Shown here: positions 1 through 6,439 of the stretch, piece by piece | Layout of the letters: every line of letters starts with the position of its first letter | Numbering within the stretch: the stretch's first letter is position 1 | DNA from: Caldilineaceae bacterium | Lineage (GTDB): Bacteria > Chloroflexota > Anaerolineae > Caldilineales > Caldilineaceae | Length of the DNA: 8,583 bases | Assembly: GCA_028819675.1 (NCBI GenBank) | Contig: JAPPKT010000040.1 | Location: 1-8,583, forward strand | Reading direction: 5' to 3' | Translations under genes and position numbers: made by a program | The notes under the pieces: model-generated | What the model saw: the letters and a program-made list of their open reading frames with translations, nothing else | Told to the model about the DNA's origin: nothing | The model's database searches: none

Positions 1-230
1 TGCATTCCCCCGTAATGGCACCCCTTGTGTGTGCCCAGGTCCGGACGCCAAACCGCGCCGCGCTGCATTCCCCCGTAGGGGCACCCCTTGTGGGTGCCCA
101 GGTACTCCCTCAAATGCGCCCCCCTGCTGCATTCCCCCGTAATGGCACCCCTTGTGTGTGCCCAGGTCCGGACGCCAAACCGTGCCGCGCTGCATTCCCC
201 CGTAATGGCACCCCTTGTGGGTGCCCTCGC
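1..230. repeat. Four tandem ~63-bp repeat units with hairpin cores
   Basis: Units begin at 1, 64, 128 and 191, each with tgcattcccccgta, giving a period of 63-64 bp. Each unit carries a core ggcacccCTTGTgggtgcc: a 7-bp stem around a cttgt loop. It is perfect in units 2 and 4 and has one mismatch in units 1 and 3 (gtgtgcc arm). Units 1 and 3 are identical over 63 bp except for one C/T change at 183, so a 127-bp higher-order period is superimposed. Unit 2 has a different second half, and unit 4 breaks off after the hairpin. A weaker relative (attcccccggcaggggcgacc) lies at about 275-295. The array probably continues left of the window. It does not look like CRISPR, because the 'spacers' are themselves repeated. 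Open frames across it are products of the repeat. Confidence 0.85.
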
Positions 231-458
231 CCTGAATTACCGTCACGCCGGAAAAACGTCAAATTTAGCCCCCCATTCCCCCGGCAGGGGCGACCTTCGC
301 GCAGTCCATTCTTGGTGCCACCCAGGCCGCCAGCCCGTGCAACCCTGTCACCCACCAGCGAGATCTGCGAGGCCTCACCAACATACGGGACCGAACCCCA
401 CAGCGTTTTCAAGTAAGACGATCACCCCGTACTCTGATATGATTACACCGAATCCCAA
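231..458. other. Non-coding stretch between repeat array and remnant gene
   Basis: No credible gene is visible. Open frames entering from the repeat array (ending near 416 and 534) encode proline/arginine-rich sequence with no family resemblance and are best read as chance. Apart from the degenerate repeat relative near 275-295, I see nothing structured here. A possible weak -10 (tatgat, 437-442) has no matching -35. Confidence 0.5.
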
Positions 459-656
459 ATGCAGTCTTCGCAGTGGCCGGAATGTAAGTCACTTACGAAT
501 CTTGCCAAACTGCGAGTATCGATGTCCGATTTGACGGTTTCAGCATCGGTTGAGATACATCTATTGCGCGCAGAGGATCTGACCAATGCCTGGGCCTACT
601 ACCGTTCCAATAGAGATGAAATTGAGCAACAGATAACCGAAAACGAGACTGCATAG
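459..656 (+). pseudogene. Short remnant resembling the C-terminus of a DUF433 antitoxin-like protein
   Basis: The open frame gives 65 residues, or 44 from the internal ATG at 522. The last ~25 residues, containing DLTNAWAYYRSNRDEIEQQI, look like the 'L..A.A.A.YY..(H/N)R.EI...I' tail of DUF433 proteins, small DNA-binding antitoxin-like proteins. The family's usual N-terminal half (about 45-50 residues with the helix-turn-helix and a GKPxIxGTRI-like motif) is not seen upstream. No toxin of the usual partner type (DUF5615/PIN-like) follows. No convincing ribosome-binding site precedes either ATG. The simplest reading is a decayed fragment. A genuine small orphan protein cannot be excluded. The family assignment comes from pattern recall, not from a search. 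Confidence 0.4.
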
Positions 657-663
657 AAACTCC

Positions 664-690
664 TGCCTTCACCCGACCGAAGGCATTCCT
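664..690 (+). terminator. Terminator-like hairpin after the DUF433-like remnant
   Basis: A perfect 7-bp inverted repeat, TGCCTTC (664-670) and GAAGGCA (679-685), encloses an 8-nt loop. It begins 7 nt after the stop codon of the 459-656 frame and is followed by a short T-containing tail (ttccttgt). The tail is too poor in T for a textbook rho-independent terminator, but the position fits one. It also separates the remnant from purM. Confidence 0.4.
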
Positions 691-749
691 TGTGTCAGGT
701 AAGTGGTTCGACTTGGTCCGCACTTTCCTCTTTCCCTGAACGAGCCGCC

Positions 750-1829
750 ATGCCAGAATCCAACCAGAGTGCAAATCCACCGCCCAGCGCAGGACACCTC
801 GGGTCTCAATCCTCCAGCCTCTACGCCGACGCCGGCGTCGACATCGAAGCCGGCAACCGCGCCGTCGATCTGATGAAGTCAGCCGTACGCTCCACCTTCA
901 CCCCCGCCGTACGCGCCGACGTCGGCAGCTTTGGCGGCCTCTTCGCCCTGAACGACCTGCCCGCCCAGCCCCTGCTCGTCGCCTCCACCGACGGCGTCGG
1001 CACCAAAGTCAAGCTCGCCGCCCAGCACAGCCGCTGGCAGGGCATCGGCCTCGACATCGTCAACCACTGCCTCAACGACATCCTCGTACAGGGTGCCCGC
1101 CCCCTCTTCTTCCTCGACTATATCGCCGCCGACAAGCTCGTGCCCGAAAACGTCGCCGCCGTCGTCCTCGGCATGGCCGAAGCCTGCCGCGCCGCCGGCT
1201 GCGCCCTCCTCGGCGGCGAAACCGCCGAAATGCCCGGCGTCTACACACCCGGCTCCTGCGACGTCGCCGGTACCATCATCGGCCTGGTCGACCAGGACGC
1301 CCTCCTGCCCCGCCCCCACCAAATGCAACCCGGCGACCTGCTCTACGGCCTGCCCAGCAGCGGCCCCCACACCAACGGCTACTCCCTCATCCGCCGCGTC
1401 CTCGCCAACCGCGACTTGCATCAGACGCTGGCAGACGGCGTCCCGCTGATCGATGCCGTTCTCGCCCCGCATCGCTCATATCTGCCCCCTCTCTTGAAAC
1501 TGGAAGCAGCCGGGATCGCTATCAAGGGCCTGGCCCACATCACCGGCGGCGGCCTTGAAGACAACATCCCTCGCATCCTGCCGTCGGGGTTGTGCGCACG
1601 CATCAATCGCCGCAGCTGGGAGGTCCCTCTGATTTTTCGCAAACTGCTCGAATGGAGTGGGATGGAACTGGAAGAAGCCTACCGCGTACTCAACATGGGA
1701 ATCGGCATGGTGGTCGTCATCAGCGCAGACCAAAAAAACCTGATCCAATCTACTTTGCCAGACGCCATCCCCATCGGCGCCTTGACCGCCAGCAACCACC
1801 CTGACCCAGATATAATCTTCGTAGACTAA
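750..1829 (+). CDS. purM: Phosphoribosylformylglycinamidine cyclo-ligase (AIR synthetase)
   Basis: PurM is the cytoplasmic ATP-dependent enzyme that closes the imidazole ring of FGAM to give AIR, the fifth step of purine synthesis. The product is 359 residues; the family is usually about 345. Family motifs in order: YADAGVDIEAGN (25-36), the glycine-rich STDGVGTK (79-86), CLNDI (107-111), GGETAEMPGVY (155-165), GLPSSGPHTNGYSL (200-213), HITGGGLEDNIPR (263-275) and NMGIGM (315-320). An ATG at 690 would add 20 residues with no family match. The ATG at 750 still leaves a poorly conserved lead of about 24 residues, and no good Shine-Dalgarno is seen before it. The gene stands alone, with no other pur genes beside it. 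Codon use changes along the gene: the first two thirds are almost entirely C-ending, the last third is mixed. Confidence 0.95.
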   Translation: MPESNQSANPPPSAGHLGSQSSSLYADAGVDIEAGNRAVDLMKSAVRSTFTPAVRADVGSFGGLFALNDLPAQPLLVASTDGVGTKVKLAAQHSRWQGIGLDIVNHCLNDILVQGARPLFFLDYIAADKLVPENVAAVVLGMAEACRAAGCALLGGETAEMPGVYTPGSCDVAGTIIGLVDQDALLPRPHQMQPGDLLYGLPSSGPHTNGYSLIRRVLANRDLHQTLADGVPLIDAVLAPHRSYLPPLLKLEAAGIAIKGLAHITGGGLEDNIPRILPSGLCARINRRSWEVPLIFRKLLEWSGMELEEAYRVLNMGIGMVVVISADQKNLIQSTLPDAIPIGALTASNHPDPDIIFVD

Positions 1830-1863
1830 CGTGCAAACCGGCCACCTGACGCCCCCAATCCCC

Positions 1864-1912
1864 TCCGCGGACTAAGAGGTGTTCTTCGCGCCCCTTCGCG
1901 TGCCTTCGCGGA
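1864..1912 (+). repeat. Phased CTTCGCG intergenic repeat
   Basis: Three copies of CTTCGCG (1884-1890, 1894-1900, 1904-1910) lie exactly 10 bp apart. The block is flanked by an inverted pair, TCCGCG (1864-1869) and CGCGGA (1907-1912). It sits between purM and the enoyl-CoA hydratase gene. Similar 'cttcgcgtccttcgcg' blocks are a familiar dispersed intergenic motif in many bacterial genomes. Whether it is a transcription-level element or a passive repeat cannot be told from one copy. Confidence 0.6.
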
Positions 1913-1949
1913 AAAAGAAGCTTTCTCCACACCACCCAAAGGTAACCCC

Positions 1950-2732
1950 ATGACCACCGACCTCGTCCAACTCTCATACAAAGGCCCCGTCGCCACCGTC
2001 GTCCTCAACCGCGCCGACAAACTCAACGCCCTCAACGTCGAAATGCTCACCGCCCTTGAAACCTACGCCGACGAACTGGACCGCAACCACGACGTCCGCG
2101 TCGTCCTCCTCGCCGGCACCGGCAGAGCCTTCTGCGTCGGCGCCGACATCTACGAATGGAGCGACCTCTCTCCCCTCGAAATGGGGCGCCGCTGGATCCG
2201 CGACGGCCACCGCATCTTCGCCCGCTACGCCCGCCTCCCCCAGCCCGTCATCGCCGTGCTCAACGGCTACACCTTCGGCGGCGGCCTCGAACTGGCCCTC
2301 GCCGCCGACCTGCGCCTCGCCGCCGAGGGCGTCGAACTCTCTTTCCCTGAAGTAAAGTTGGGGATCATTCCCGGCTGGGCCGGCACGCAGCGCCTGCCGC
2401 AGCTCGTCGGACCCAGCCGCGCCAAACAGATGATATTCAGCGGAGATCGCATATCAGCCGAACAGGCCGAAAAGTGGGGACTTGTAAACGAAGTAGTGCC
2501 TGCAGACCAGCTGGCCGAACGAGCCCTCGACCTGGCCAACGCCATAGCCGCCAACGGCCCCGTCGCCGTCCAGATGACCAAACAGCTCATCGACGCCGCC
2601 ATCCCATCCAGCGCCGACAACGGCGTCGTCCTCGAAACCCTCGCCGGCAGCCTCGCCGCCTACACCGCCGACGCCGAAGAAGGCGTCTCCGCCTTCCGCC
2701 AGCGCCGCCAGCCCCAGTTTACAGGGCGTTAA
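1950..2732 (+). CDS. Enoyl-CoA hydratase/isomerase (crotonase family)
   Basis: This is a 260-residue crotonase-fold protein of normal family length, probably a cytoplasmic 2-enoyl-CoA hydratase of fatty-acid or related acyl-CoA degradation. Visible motifs: LNRADKLNALN (19-29, CoA-binding start), FCVGAD (61-66, first oxyanion-hole strand), NGYTFGGGLELALAADLRLA (105-124) and FPEVKLGIIPGWAGTQRLP (132-150). Both catalytic glutamates of true hydratases are in place (E114 in GGGLE, E134 in FPE, 20 residues apart as in rat mitochondrial hydratase and E. coli FadB). This argues for hydratase activity rather than a one-Glu isomerase or hydrolase. The C-terminal SAFRQRRQPQF is typical of the family. 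An aaaggt stretch 7 nt before the ATG is a usable ribosome-binding site. The exact substrate cannot be inferred. No other beta-oxidation gene is adjacent. Confidence 0.92.
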   Translation: MTTDLVQLSYKGPVATVVLNRADKLNALNVEMLTALETYADELDRNHDVRVVLLAGTGRAFCVGADIYEWSDLSPLEMGRRWIRDGHRIFARYARLPQPVIAVLNGYTFGGGLELALAADLRLAAEGVELSFPEVKLGIIPGWAGTQRLPQLVGPSRAKQMIFSGDRISAEQAEKWGLVNEVVPADQLAERALDLANAIAANGPVAVQMTKQLIDAAIPSSADNGVVLETLAGSLAAYTADAEEGVSAFRQRRQPQFTGR

Positions 2733-2988
2733 AATGGCCTCTTGCTTCCTGCCAGTGGCAAACGAAGGCAGATTGTCTTGCTGTTTCGTGGGGCTATTGA
2801 ACTGTCAATTTCTAGATTTCAGTGAGCTTCAGGCCCTGCTATGTCGAGGCATTTGCAGCATAACAGGCAACTCTGGCATCGACGTCTTTCTCTCAAGCGG
2901 TCTGCAATGGCGCCGCGACGCGGAGACGGCGCGCGTCCCGAGTTCTGTCATTATTTGTGACTTTTCTGACCAAGTGGAGGAGAAACCA
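2733..2988. other. Intergenic leader upstream of the hicB-like gene
   Basis: An open frame runs in phase with hicB from an ATG at 2734, directly after the hydratase stop. Its cysteine-rich sequence resembles nothing I know, and HicB homology starts only at 2989. Two overlapping GC-rich inverted pairs are present: GCGCCG (2910-2915) with CGGCGC (2927-2932), and GACGCG (2917-2922) with CGCGTC (2932-2937). They could fold in the 5' leader as alternatives. I see no good -35/-10 pair. Confidence 0.45.
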
Positions 2989-3180
2989 ATGATCGAACAG
3001 CTGACCACAATAGTCGAATGTGAAGGTGACGGCTTCGTTTCACTATGCCCTGAGTTGGACATCGCGAGTCAAGGAGAAACGCAGGCAGAAGCAAGGGAGA
3101 ATCTCAAAGAGGCGCTTGAACTGTTCTTCGAGACCGCATCTGCCAGGGAATTCCAAGAGCGGCTGCATTCAAATCTCTAG
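2989..3180 (+). CDS. Solitary HicB-family antitoxin-like protein, probably C-terminally truncated
   Basis: The product is 63 residues with the HicB partial-RNase-H-fold pattern: a beta-strand start (IEQLTTIVECEGDGFVSLCP, 2-21), then the family signature PELDIASQGET (21-31) and a helix EARENLKEALELFFETA (34-50). HicB normally neutralises the HicA mRNA interferase encoded beside it. Here no hicA frame is found on either strand, because the next base pairs belong to the convergent channel gene. Relatives I recall continue after ERLHS with a short strand (roughly 'EVxVTxxEVxVG'), and this copy ends ERLHSNL. It may therefore have lost its last dozen residues along with the toxin gene. The start at 2989 is set by a strong ribosome-binding site (tggaggag, 2975-2982). 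It could survive as an orphan regulator or be a decaying module. Confidence 0.75.
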   Translation: MIEQLTTIVECEGDGFVSLCPELDIASQGETQAEARENLKEALELFFETASAREFQERLHSNL

Positions 3181-3181
3181 A

Positions 3182-3985
3182 CTATCCTTCAATCACCTCA
3201 CCACAGTGAGGGCATCTCACCGGCGTCCTCTCCCCCGCCTCCAACTCCTCCATGAATCCCGACCCCAGAATGGCTGCCGGCAACGCAAACAACCCAATGC
3301 CAACGATCGCAATGATCCCTGCCAGCAGTCGCCCAGCCGCCGTGACCGGGAACACATCGCCGTAGCCCACCGTTGTTAACGTGATGATGCTCCACCACAT
3401 CGCCCTGGGAATACTGGCGAACTCTTCCGGTTGGGCCCGGTTTTCCGCGAAAAACATCAGCGACGATGTCATCACCAGCAGCAGAAAGAGTACCGACACG
3501 ACAGCCGCCAGTTCACCTTGCTTCGTATGCACCACCTTGCCCAGAGTACGCAGACTGCTGAAGTACCTGCTCAGCCGGACAATGCGGGCCAGGAGACGGA
3601 CAACCCGCAGGAAGCGCAGGTCAAGCCCGCGCAGATTCACGAAAAAGACCAGGTAGACGGGCAGAACCGCCAGCAAATCAATGAGCGCCAGCGGAGAAAC
3701 CAGGTAACGAAGTCGACCTTTAACCGGATGCGCGTAACTCGGATTCTCCGTGCAGGTCCAGACCCGCAAGAGATATTCCACCGTGAAAATGCCAACTGAT
3801 GTGACCTCAAAGAGGTGAAAGGCGCCGGGAGAAATCCGATGAATCTCCTCCACTGTCCCTACAATCAGCGCCACGACATTCAGAGCGATCAACGTAATGA
3901 GGAATACGTCAAAGATTTCGCTCGCTCGGTTCCCCGGCGCAGCCTCTTCGATTATTTCGTAGACGGTTTTCTTTAATGTTTTCAT
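3182..3985 (-). CDS. Voltage-gated-type potassium channel (ion transporter family, six membrane segments)
   Basis: The 267-residue inner-membrane protein has the full Kv layout. Approximate positions: S1 22-46, S2 56-80, S3 93-118, S4 119-141, S5 155-180, pore helix 190-203, selectivity filter TTVGYGD (204-210) and S6 217-243. S4 carries arginines at 119, 124, 127, 130, 134, 137 and 140, mostly every third residue as in a working voltage sensor. S2 has acidic E70 near R74. The TVGYG filter indicates K+ selectivity. After S6 comes a short soluble tail ending in CPHC (258-261), followed by GEVIEG, half of a zinc-ribbon-like knuckle; a complete one needs two more ligands, perhaps from another subunit. 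There is no RCK/TrkA domain. The start at 3985 fits the family, but no clear Shine-Dalgarno is visible. Transcription is towards the convergent hicB-like gene, with a 1-bp gap between stops. Confidence 0.92.
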   Translation of the reverse strand: MKTLKKTVYEIIEEAAPGNRASEIFDVFLITLIALNVVALIVGTVEEIHRISPGAFHLFEVTSVGIFTVEYLLRVWTCTENPSYAHPVKGRLRYLVSPLALIDLLAVLPVYLVFFVNLRGLDLRFLRVVRLLARIVRLSRYFSSLRTLGKVVHTKQGELAAVVSVLFLLLVMTSSLMFFAENRAQPEEFASIPRAMWWSIITLTTVGYGDVFPVTAAGRLLAGIIAIVGIGLFALPAAILGSGFMEELEAGERTPVRCPHCGEVIEG

Positions 3986-4172
3986 TTGAGGACAATGGAA
4001 GGAATGATCAGGATCCCCCGCGGCTCTCTCAGTTGCTGGGGGGCGAAATGCAAATAGATGCTGCGGAGTTGCGGGAAAGTCCAGGTTGTATTTCGAAAGC
4101 GAGGCGTCTGCAACACCGTCCAGAGGAACTGGCGGCTCTGAGGCACAGTGAGAGGTAAAACTGTCACTGCTG
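3986..4172 (-). other. Spacer between tRNA-Val and channel gene
   Basis: There is no credible gene here. On the minus strand the channel's frame stays open upstream almost to the tRNA, but it contains no ATG and no family-like sequence, so I treat it as untranslated. Just past the tRNA 3' end there is an inverted repeat, CAGTGA (4146-4151) and TCACTG (4164-4169), with a 12-nt loop. It could mark the end or a processing site of the tRNA transcript. It lacks a T-tract, so read-through into the channel gene is possible. Confidence 0.4.
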
Positions 4173-4249
<77 letters not shown>

Positions 4250-4298
4250 AAATTAGGACTGTCGTAGTCAAGAAACAGCCGCTTCAGAAGCAAATCAG

Positions 4299-4326
4299 AG
4301 TATAGCACCGACCCCGAATTTGGCAA
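4299..4326 (-). promoter_or_regulatory. Sigma-70-type promoter for tRNA-Val
   Basis: On the minus strand, TTGCCA (4321-4326) and TATACT (4299-4304) are separated by 16 bp, close to the TTGACA/TATAAT consensus. The start point would be near 4292, giving a leader of about 43 nt before the tRNA 5' end at 4249. Nothing else on this strand lies between the promoter and the tRNA. Confidence 0.55.
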
Positions 4327-4430
4327 ATCCATGCCGCCATAGCAAAATCAACTCGACTATACTGCGTCACCATTTTCCATTCGACAAGAGCGTCCCTGGT
4401 CACACGCCAATCGAGCCCTACACAACCTCC

Positions 4431-4649
4431 ATGCCCCGTTTCTATCGCCACAGCCGGCTGCTCAATCGAATCTTCTTCACCCTCGTCATCGCCGCCGGCC
4501 TCTTCGGCTGGTTCTACGCCTCCGGAAACTGGCAGCCCGACCCTTCCACCTTCGAAATTGGTACACTGACCGGTGACGCTGACGTAATCGATCTCATCGC
4601 CGGCTTGATCGAAGACGCCATTCAAATCTTCCAGGAAATCACCGGTTAA
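4431..4649 (+). CDS. Small single-pass membrane protein, function unknown
   Basis: I do not recognise this 72-residue protein. It has a basic N-terminus (PRFYRHSRLLNR), one hydrophobic segment (about 13-30) and then a short linker. Its C-terminal half is acidic to amphipathic (residues 48-70, GDADVIDLIAGLIEDAIQIF) and probably helical. With positive charges before the segment, a cytoplasmic N-terminus and an exported C-terminus are likely. The C-ending third positions match neighbouring real genes and support coding. The ATG at 4431 is chosen because sequence from an earlier ATG at 4320 lacks this codon pattern. No clear Shine-Dalgarno precedes either. A possible -10 (tatact, 4358-4363) lacks a good -35. 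A perfect palindrome CGGTTAACCG (4643-4652) overlaps the stop codon. It converges on the glycosidase-like gene. Confidence 0.55.
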   Translation: MPRFYRHSRLLNRIFFTLVIAAGLFGWFYASGNWQPDPSTFEIGTLTGDADVIDLIAGLIEDAIQIFQEITG

Positions 4650-4673
4650 CCGCCGGAAAACTTACTCCTGTTG

Positions 4674-6086
4674 CTACTGGCCTTCTGGAACGTGAATGCA
4701 CTGCTGGCCGTCCCTCGCATTCAAGTACCGGCATAGTTCCAAATATGCCGGCCGGAATGTTGGCGGGCCGCAACACGGGCTCGGCTCCATAATTCCCCAC
4801 CAGAACTGCTCCTCATCCTCCGCATTGCCGTCGCTCAGCCACGCCAGGTTGGGCATCGTGATCATGCTCATTAGACCGATCCACGGTTGCCAGTTGGCTT
4901 CTGCCCATTCGAACGCCCGCCGCAGATACTCAGCCTGCACGTCGAAATCAATGCCCGCGTCCCTGCCATGCCAGCGATAGCTCGGATTAACGGGATCAGA
5001 AGTCCAACCGAACTCCAGAAGCACGATCTGCTTCTCCGTGTCGCCGTACCGCTCCATGATCGCCCGAATATCCTCTACACGACGGAAACTGAAGAACCGG
5101 TGCCCCCCGTATCGCTCCTCTGCTGCCGCAACCTCCGGACCCAGTTCCGGTGGCGCCGCAAACCCTACGCCGTGCACCCCCAGCGCATCGAAATAACCCG
5201 CGCTGCTCCCGCCCATCGCCTCGTACATCTGCTCGTAAAACACGTGGTCCGGCATCGCGATCTCGTTGTCATCCCCCGTGGGCGCCATCCCCGCACTGAT
5301 CACAATCGCATTCGGGTTCGCCGACTTGATCGCCGCATACGCCCGGCCCAAAAAATATACATATTCGGCAGGATTCGGACGCTTGTGCCCCCACTCGCGG
5401 CTCAGATTCGGCTCGTTCCAAATCTGATATGCCTGAATACAGCCGACCGCCTCCGGCTTGCAGCTGTAACGGCTGGCCAGTGCAAAAACGTAGTCGGCAA
5501 AGTGATCGGCGCTCGCCGGCGGCAGACCCGCCCAGAAATCCCTCTTCTGCGGATCAATCGATATCCGCGCCAGCAGCTTCAGACCGCCGCTGTTCACCTG
5601 CTGTACAACCCTGTCCGAAAACGACCAGTCCAGATGCCCTTTCCCGGCACCCTCTATGTTCTCCCACGCAAAAGTCTGCTTGACCCAATGAAAACCGCCC
5701 TCGCGTAACAGGTTCAAGTCCCGCTCCGCCACCTCCGGCCGCCACCAGAGGAAGGCCTGCGTACCGAAATCAGGGCTCTCCATCGTCGCCGGCAGAAACC
5801 CGCCTTCTCCTACCTCTTCCACTTGCGGCGGCTGCGAGTCTGCCTGCTCTTCCGTCGCTGCCGGTGTAGCCGTCTCCGCCGGCTCAGGCGTGGCTGTCGC
5901 CGGTTCGCTGGTCGCAGTCGCAGTCGGCGGCACCGGTGTGTCCGTCGGCGCCTGGCTCGTCTCGCCTTCCGGCGTTGACGTCTTTGTCGGCGTTGTCGTT
6001 GGCTCACTATCAGACCGACCGCACGCGGCCACAGAAATCAGAGCGAGCAGGAGGATTCCAATAAGCAAACGGGACTGCAATGTCAT
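4674..6086 (-). CDS. Secreted lipoprotein with glycoside-hydrolase-like TIM barrel
   Basis: The 470-residue product has a Sec lipoprotein signal (hydrophobic stretch about 7-20, lipobox SVAAC with Cys22). A low-complexity Thr/Pro/Ala/Glu linker (about 24-88) then tethers a catalytic-like domain (about 100-470). That domain shows clan GH-A features (families such as GH39/GH5): YQIWNEPN with the candidate acid/base E225, and VLLEFGWTS with the candidate nucleophile E358. Other barrel motifs are [14 protein letters not shown] near the start and FDALGVHG in the middle. It probably acts on an oligo- or polysaccharide at the cell surface; the substrate is unknown. An ATG 12 codons further upstream exists, but the one at 6086 is preferred: it follows an AAGGG ribosome-binding site at about 8 nt and gives a standard signal peptide. 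Cys pairs in the catalytic domain and near the C-terminus may form disulfides, as suits an exported protein. Confidence 0.8.
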   Translation of the reverse strand: MTLQSRLLIGILLLALISVAACGRSDSEPTTTPTKTSTPEGETSQAPTDTPVPPTATATSEPATATPEPAETATPAATEEQADSQPPQVEEVGEGGFLPATMESPDFGTQAFLWWRPEVAERDLNLLREGGFHWVKQTFAWENIEGAGKGHLDWSFSDRVVQQVNSGGLKLLARISIDPQKRDFWAGLPPASADHFADYVFALASRYSCKPEAVGCIQAYQIWNEPNLSREWGHKRPNPAEYVYFLGRAYAAIKSANPNAIVISAGMAPTGDDNEIAMPDHVFYEQMYEAMGGSSAGYFDALGVHGVGFAAPPELGPEVAAAEERYGGHRFFSFRRVEDIRAIMERYGDTEKQIVLLEFGWTSDPVNPSYRWHGRDAGIDFDVQAEYLRRAFEWAEANWQPWIGLMSMITMPNLAWLSDGNAEDEEQFWWGIMEPSPCCGPPTFRPAYLELCRYLNARDGQQCIHVPEGQ

Positions 6087-6439
6087 TGTCAAGCCCTTAG
6101 TAAGGATGCGACTGGAACTCAATCGAGTTTCACCGCGCTTCCGCGGTAAACCAGGCCTTCCTCACGAATGCGGACTCCGGACAAGGAGCCGTTTTCCTCG
6201 AGGAACGCAGGCCAACGAAAATGAAATGCACCAGAGCCTTGAGCCTGCTGCAGTGCATTCGATCTGTGCCAGGGGAAGCCGTCCTATTGTACGTGAGAAT
6301 GAATATTATGAAAAAAATATTCCTCCGAACTGCAACATGGTCTCCGTTGCTTAGCGACCTCGAAGGTTGGGCGCGTCTGATGACCCGCGCAGCCGAACTC
6401 TGTCCATGCACCCCTCTCAATTCCAGCCAGGGCGTCTGC
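6087..6439 (-). other. Leader/intergenic region upstream of the glycosidase-like gene
   Basis: No gene is visible. Two structures lie in what would be the 5' leader of the glycosidase-like mRNA. One is a perfect 12-bp palindrome, TTCCTCGAGGAA (6194-6205). The other is a hairpin with arms ACCGCG (6132-6137) and CGCGGT (6142-6147) around a 4-nt loop, ending 45 nt upstream of the start codon. The former could be an operator half-site pair and the latter an mRNA structure. Neither can be assigned from this window. Confidence 0.5.
6286..6314 (-). promoter_or_regulatory. Candidate promoter for the glycosidase-like lipoprotein
   Basis: On the minus strand, TTTTCA (6309-6314) and TACAAT (6286-6291) are separated by 17 bp, in the only AT-rich island of this intergenic region (6298-6322). 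The transcript would start near 6279 and carry a leader of about 190 nt. The -35 is a 4/6 match, so this is plausible but not strong. Confidence 0.4.

Noticed and set aside
1..230. CRISPR array
   Set aside because: The units are contiguous tandem repeats. The segments between hairpin cores are themselves repeated (units 1 and 3), so there are no unique spacers, and no cas gene is present.
15..416. 133-residue open frame, and its partners in other frames, across the left-edge repeats
   Set aside because: The protein repeats simply mirror the DNA repeat (e.g. FPRNGTPC), all frames are open because the DNA is GC-rich, and no ribosome-binding site or family resemblance exists.
879..1472. Glycine/alanine-rich 197-residue frame antisense to purM
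   Set aside because: It is a shadow of the C-ending codons of purM; its composition (V/A/G/D/E) is what reverse-reading such codons produces.
2733..2790. Terminator after the enoyl-CoA hydratase gene
   Set aside because: Only 4-5 bp stems (TGCC-agt-GGCA; CTGCC/GGCAG) and no T-tract.
2734..3180. 148-residue protein with a long N-terminal extension on HicB
   Set aside because: HicB homology begins at 2989, where a strong Shine-Dalgarno sits. The upstream part has no family match and unlike codon use.
3986..4170. N-terminal extension of the potassium channel (frame open upstream on the minus strand)
   Set aside because: There is no ATG in the extension, its sequence is not channel-like, and the protein starting at 3985 already has the normal lead before S1.
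4887..5708. 273-residue frame antisense to the glycosidase-like gene
   Set aside because: It is an Arg/Pro-rich shadow frame with no domain. The minus-strand gene has a signal peptide, lipobox and catalytic motifs.
6298..6340. Rho-independent terminator for the moaB-like gene at the minus-strand T-run
   Set aside because: The only nearby stem (GCAAC/GTTGC) is short and sits well before the T-run. The AT-rich patch fits a promoter better.
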